A stretch of 64,000 nt of DNA, from positions 1 through 64,000 of the forward strand of contig NZ_JABFHG010000006.1 of NCBI RefSeq assembly GCF_013112485.1, in the 5' to 3' direction. Both the position numbers and the translations under genes were made by a program. Source of the DNA: Roseicella sp. DB1501. GTDB taxonomy: Bacteria; Pseudomonadota; Alphaproteobacteria; Acetobacterales; Acetobacteraceae. Below, piece by piece: positions 59,664 through 64,000 of this stretch; within the stretch, counting starts at the first letter, position 1, and every line of letters begins with the position of its first letter. The notes beneath the pieces are model-generated. The model did no database searches. It saw only the letters and a list, made by a program, of their open reading frames with translations, and was not told where the DNA came from.

Positions 59664-60026
59664 TCAGAGCACCCCGTCCCGGGTCGGGTTCACCGGCTTG
59701 TCCTCGCGCAGCTCCCGCTTGCGGCGGCGGAGCTGCTTCGCCACCCGCTCCAGCGCCAGGGCGAAGGCGGCCGGTGCCGCCTCGTGCTCGGCCTCGCCCT
59801 CGAAATGCAGGCCCTTGCCGCTCTGCATTCGGATGGCGCAGCCGAAGCCGCCCTTGCCGGTGCGGGAGAAGGTACAGGCGATGCCCTCCGCATGGCCGAA
59901 ATACTTGCGGGACAGCTCATCGAGCGCCTCCGTCGCATGGTCGCGCAGCGCCTCGCCGACAGCGACCTGATGACCGGAGACGATGATGCGGGACGCGGTG
60001 TCATCGGCGTCCTGGCGAGGTTCCAT
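59664..60026 (-). CDS. RaiA/HPF-like ribosome-associated protein
   Basis: 120 residues from the ATG at 60026 (GGGGAGAG upstream); the longer frame adds 21 unrelated residues. IIVSGHQVAVGEALRDHATEALDELSRKYFG is the amphipathic first half of the S30AE/RaiA fold, then a strand-rich part (GFGCAIRMQSGKGLHFEGEAEH) and FALALERVAKQLRRRKREL. Proteins of this fold bind the 30S subunit and stall or dimerise ribosomes in stationary phase. It is short-type, with no HPF C-terminal domain. Same strand as phaC. Confidence 0.78.
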   Translation of the reverse strand: MEPRQDADDTASRIIVSGHQVAVGEALRDHATEALDELSRKYFGHAEGIACTFSRTGKGGFGCAIRMQSGKGLHFEGEAEHEAAPAAFALALERVAKQLRRRKRELREDKPVNPTRDGVL

Positions 60027-60227
60027 GCGGCATCTCTCCCCGGTGGCCCGGCCGTGCGGCCCGTGGGACCGCGATGCCGGCGCCACCATCCTTCCTGTGC
60101 GGTGGTCAGCGGATCCCGGCCTCCGCGCGCAAGGCCCGCGGAACCAGGCCCGGGACCTCGACGGTCCCTGGCCTCGAACGCGCCCCCGCCAGTGCCGTTG
60201 CAGCCGGAACGGGCCGGCGCCGCGGGA

Positions 60228-61799
<1,572 letters not shown>

Positions 61800-62082
61800 G
61801 CCGTTCAGGCCTGGCCCGAGGGCGATGCGGCGCGGCGCGCGGGGCCTCGTGCGGCCCTTGATGACAAGAAGAACCTCGTCACGGATCAACCTCCGGCAGC
61901 AGGCAGGCGCAACCTTCCAGCTTTGCGCGGGTTCCCACAATGGTTTTCCACCAACCCCCGCCGCGCCGCCGAACCGGGGCCCTGCCCGGCCGTTCTGGCC
62001 GCCAGCGGCGGCGTGACACGCGAGCCCCGTCCCGGAACGCCGCGTCCCGGAACGCCGCCCTCCCTGGAGAAGGACCTGCCTC

Positions 62083-62601
62083 ATGATGGATCGACGCGTC
62101 ATCCTGCTCGGCTCCGCCGGCCTCGCCGCCCTCTCGCTCACGCCGCACCTCGCCGCGGCGCAGGTCGCCACCGTGCCGCGCGTCTCGCCGAGCGAGTATC
62201 TGAGCCGCACGCTGATGGGCGGCACGCTCTCGAAACAGACCAGCGAGCTCGCGCTGCAACGCGCGCAGCACCGGCAGGTGAAGCAGTTCGCCGGCTTCGA
62301 GGTCGCCGAGCAGACCGTGCTGGCGCAGGTGCTGACGAATTCCGACAATCCGCCGCCGGTGAAGCTCGACGCCGATCATGAGGCGGTGCTGAAGACGTTG
62401 CAGGCGCAGCAGGGCGCCGCCTTCGACCGCGCCTACGTGCTCGGCCAGATCCAGCAGCACCAGGCGCTGCTCCTGGTGCAGCAGGGCTATCTGGAGAACA
62501 CCAACCGCAGCGAGGACACGCAGCACATCGCCGCCCTCGCCCGCGTCTCCATCCAGCAGCATCTCGTCATGCTGCAGGACCTGACGCAGATGCTCGGCTG
62601 A
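62083..62601 (+). CDS. DUF4142 exported protein
   Basis: 172 residues. Signal peptide MMDRRVILLGSAGLAALSLTPHLAAA, then a ferritin-like helical DUF4142 domain: SEYLSRTLMGGTLSKQTSELALQRA, HRQVKQFAGFEVAEQTVLAQVL, KTLQAQQGAAFDRAYVLGQIQQHQALLLVQQGYLE. Predicted periplasmic or outer-membrane associated. Function is unknown, although several members respond to stress. Ends in a strong hairpin terminator. Monocistronic. Confidence 0.85.
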   Translation: MMDRRVILLGSAGLAALSLTPHLAAAQVATVPRVSPSEYLSRTLMGGTLSKQTSELALQRAQHRQVKQFAGFEVAEQTVLAQVLTNSDNPPPVKLDADHEAVLKTLQAQQGAAFDRAYVLGQIQQHQALLLVQQGYLENTNRSEDTQHIAALARVSIQQHLVMLQDLTQMLG

Positions 62602-62607
62602 TAGCAA

Positions 62608-62636
62608 CGGCCGTTGATGGCCCCCATCAACGGCCG
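62608..62636. terminator. Perfect bidirectional hairpin terminator
   Basis: CGGCCGTTGATGG (62608-62620) pairs with CCATCAACGGCCG (62624-62636) around a three-base loop, in the gap between the convergent DUF4142 and guanylate kinase genes. The arms match completely; no T-tract is obvious. Confidence 0.75.
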
Positions 62637-62711
62637 CCATTCAGCGCCCCCTTGGCGCCGGGCGCAAACCTCCGGTTCGCCTGGGCCTTCGCCGCACGCG
62701 CGGCGGCGCGC

Positions 62712-63383
62712 TCATCCCCGCAGCAGGCCGCCGACGAAGTCGGCCAGCCAGGGCTGGCGGGTGCGGTGGCTGCGCGCGGCGTGCAGCACCGCGCGGACCG
62801 CGGCGACGGTCGCCAGGAAGTCGTCGTTCACCAGCACGTGGTCGAACTCGTCCCAGTGCTCCATCTCGGTGCGCGCCGCCTGCATGCGCCGGGCGATCTC
62901 CTCCTCGGCGTCCTGGCCACGGCCGCGCATGCGGCGCTCCAGCTCGGCGAGGCTCGGCGGCAGCAGGAAGACGCCGACGACATCCGCCGGCATCGCGGCC
63001 TTGAGCTGGCGGTGTCCCTGCCACTCGATGTCGAAGAGCACGTCGCGCCCGGCCGCCAGCGCCCGCTCCACCGGCGCGCGCGGCGTGCCGTAGGAGCGGC
63101 CGAGGAAGCTCGCATACTCGAGGAACTCGCCGGCTGCGACGCCGGCGGCGAAATGCTCGGGCGTGCGGAAGTAGTAGTGCGTCCCCTCCTGCTCGCCCGG
63201 CCGCGGGGCCCGCGTGGTGGCGCTGACCGAGAGCGAAAGCTCCGGCTCGGTCTCGAGCAGGGCGCGCGAGACGCTGGTCTTGCCGCCGCCCGGCGCGGCG
63301 GCGAGCACGAGGCACAGGCCCCGGCGCGACGGCGCGCGCCCCCCACCGGCCTCTGCATCGGTCCCCATATTGGGCGGCGTCAC
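62712..63383 (-). CDS. gmk: Guanylate kinase
   Basis: 223 residues (a start at 63368 is also possible). The P-loop is present in a variant form, VLAAAPGGGKTSVSRALL; SVSATTRAPRPGEQEGTHYYF is the GMP-binding signature, with EFLEYASFLGRSYGTPRAPVE following, and VLFDIEWQGHRQLKAAMP. It converts GMP to GDP using ATP. The usual GxSGxGK is AAPGGGK here. It is 33 bases downstream of yicC on the same strand, a conserved gmk-yicC pairing in alphaproteobacteria. Confidence 0.92.
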   Translation of the reverse strand: MTPPNMGTDAEAGGGRAPSRRGLCLVLAAAPGGGKTSVSRALLETEPELSLSVSATTRAPRPGEQEGTHYYFRTPEHFAAGVAAGEFLEYASFLGRSYGTPRAPVERALAAGRDVLFDIEWQGHRQLKAAMPADVVGVFLLPPSLAELERRMRGRGQDAEEEIARRMQAARTEMEHWDEFDHVLVNDDFLATVAAVRAVLHAARSHRTRQPWLADFVGGLLRG

Positions 63384-63416
63384 GCGGCGCGGCCCCGGGC
63401 TGTGATCGCCTCGCCG

Positions 63417-64000
63417 CTATTCCACATTCGCCGCCTGCTCCCGCAGCCGCTCGATGGCCGCCTTGAGGTCGAGGCCGATGCGCGTCAGCGGCACCGTCGC
63501 GGATTTGGAGCAGAGGGTATTGGCCTCGCGCACGAATTCCTGCGTCAGGAAATCGAGCTTGCGCCCCGCCCCCTCGCCCGCCGCGAGCAGCGCCCGCGCC
63601 GCCTCGATATGCGCGGCGAGGCGGTCCAGTTCCTCCCGCACGTCGGATTTCTGCGCCAGCAGCGCCACCTCCTGCGCCAGGCGCTCCGGCGGCATGCGGG
63701 CGATCCCGCCCTCGCCGAGCAGCGCCGCAACCTGCTCCACCAGCCGGGCGCGCTGCGCCTCGGGCTGGCCGGCCGCCTCGGTCGCCGCAGCCTCGCGCAG
63801 CGCGGCGATCTCGTCCAGCAGGCCGGCGAGGATGGCGCGCAGCTTGCCGCCCTCGGCCTCGCGGGCGGCGAGGAGGCCGGCCAGCGCCGCCTCGTAGCCG
63901 GCGGCCAGGATGCCGCGCCGCGCGCCTTCCTGCGCCTCGTCGGGCTCCGCCTGCTCGCTGCGCAGCACGCCGGGCAGGGCCAGCAGCGCCTCCGGCCGCG
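63417..64000 (-). CDS. YicC/YloC-type endoribonuclease, C-terminal part (cut by window edge)
   Basis: The frame is open to the right window edge. The visible 194 residues include ALAGLLAAREAEGGKLRAILAGLLDEI, RLAQEVALLAQKSDVREELDRLAAHIEAARALLA, GRKLDFLTQEFVREANTLCSKS and LTRIGLDLKAAIERLREQAANVE. The last motif, with the GRKLDFL and EANT phrases, identifies the YicC family (DUF1732 C-terminal domain), recently recognised as an endoribonuclease. Partner of gmk. Confidence 0.92.
   Translation of the reverse strand, partial: RPEALLALPGVLRSEQAEPDEAQEGARRGILAAGYEAALAGLLAAREAEGGKLRAILAGLLDEIAALREAAATEAAGQPEAQRARLVEQVAALLGEGGIARMPPERLAQEVALLAQKSDVREELDRLAAHIEAARALLAAGEGAGRKLDFLTQEFVREANTLCSKSATVPLTRIGLDLKAAIERLREQAANVE

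Overview
The window is a very GC-rich alphaproteobacterial chromosome segment. The gene families point to Acetobacteraceae (Roseomonas or Belnapia-like), but this is inference from gene content: a class I PHA synthase, DUF2382 stress proteins, orphan Bug-type solute receptors, LOV and HWE histidine kinases, and DUF2924-linked serine recombinases. There is no rRNA. Two tRNAs are present: Arg(CCT) on the minus strand at 42.5 kb and Leu(TAA) on the plus strand at 53.4 kb.

Layout. (1) 0-18 kb is accessory, stress-flavoured DNA: the 3' tail of an IS66 transposase, a cold-shock protein, an HWE kinase, ArsC, a fatty-acid desaturase, two DUF2382 proteins, LysR, an OsmC-like protein lacking both cysteines, an SLC13-type permease, a frameshifted ExoD, an HslV-like Ntn-hydrolase candidate, a CNNM/HlyC-type protein and a LOV histidine kinase. 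(2) 18-25 kb holds a decayed DUF3489 gene, a two-part aconitase-X enzyme between two Bug receptors, and an intact DUF3489 gene coupled to a small serine recombinase. (3) 25.9-33.8 kb is a compact phage- or satellite-like module. It has a TerS-like HTH protein, a ParB/DNA methylase fusion, a PrimPol-VapE helicase, an AlpA-like regulator, and a divergent four-gene recombinase operon in which every junction overlaps by four bases. (4) 34-42.2 kb is a defence cassette: a helicase/nuclease interrupted by an in-frame TAG, a DNA methyltransferase whose central recognition region is conspicuously AT-rich, and a RelE-like domain fused to a UvrD-type helicase. It ends next to tRNA-Arg. (5) 42.5-64 kb looks like core chromosome: DUF892 protein, proline iminopeptidase, a zinc-binding receptor with a Zur-like operator, a frameshifted acyl-CoA ligase, endonuclease V, an RlmM-like methyltransferase, an enolase-superfamily enzyme, a 2-hydroxyacid dehydrogenase, MFS, MscS, a heme-c sensor-like protein, PhaC, a RaiA-like protein, GH13, DUF4142, guanylate kinase and YicC.

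How the parts fit. The left two thirds behave like a mosaic genomic island whose right edge is the 3' end of tRNA-Arg. A related sequence of about 130 bp occurs at 1.67 kb and again at 42.34 kb, close to that edge. The three defence genes are tightly packed on one strand and probably work as one restriction-modification-like system. Several genes carry lesions (TAG stop, frameshifts, a truncated duplicate), so parts of the region are decaying or phase-variable, or contain sequencing errors. Small dispersed palindromic repeats lie between genes, mostly in the core section. All assignments come from reading translations and motifs; no database search was run.
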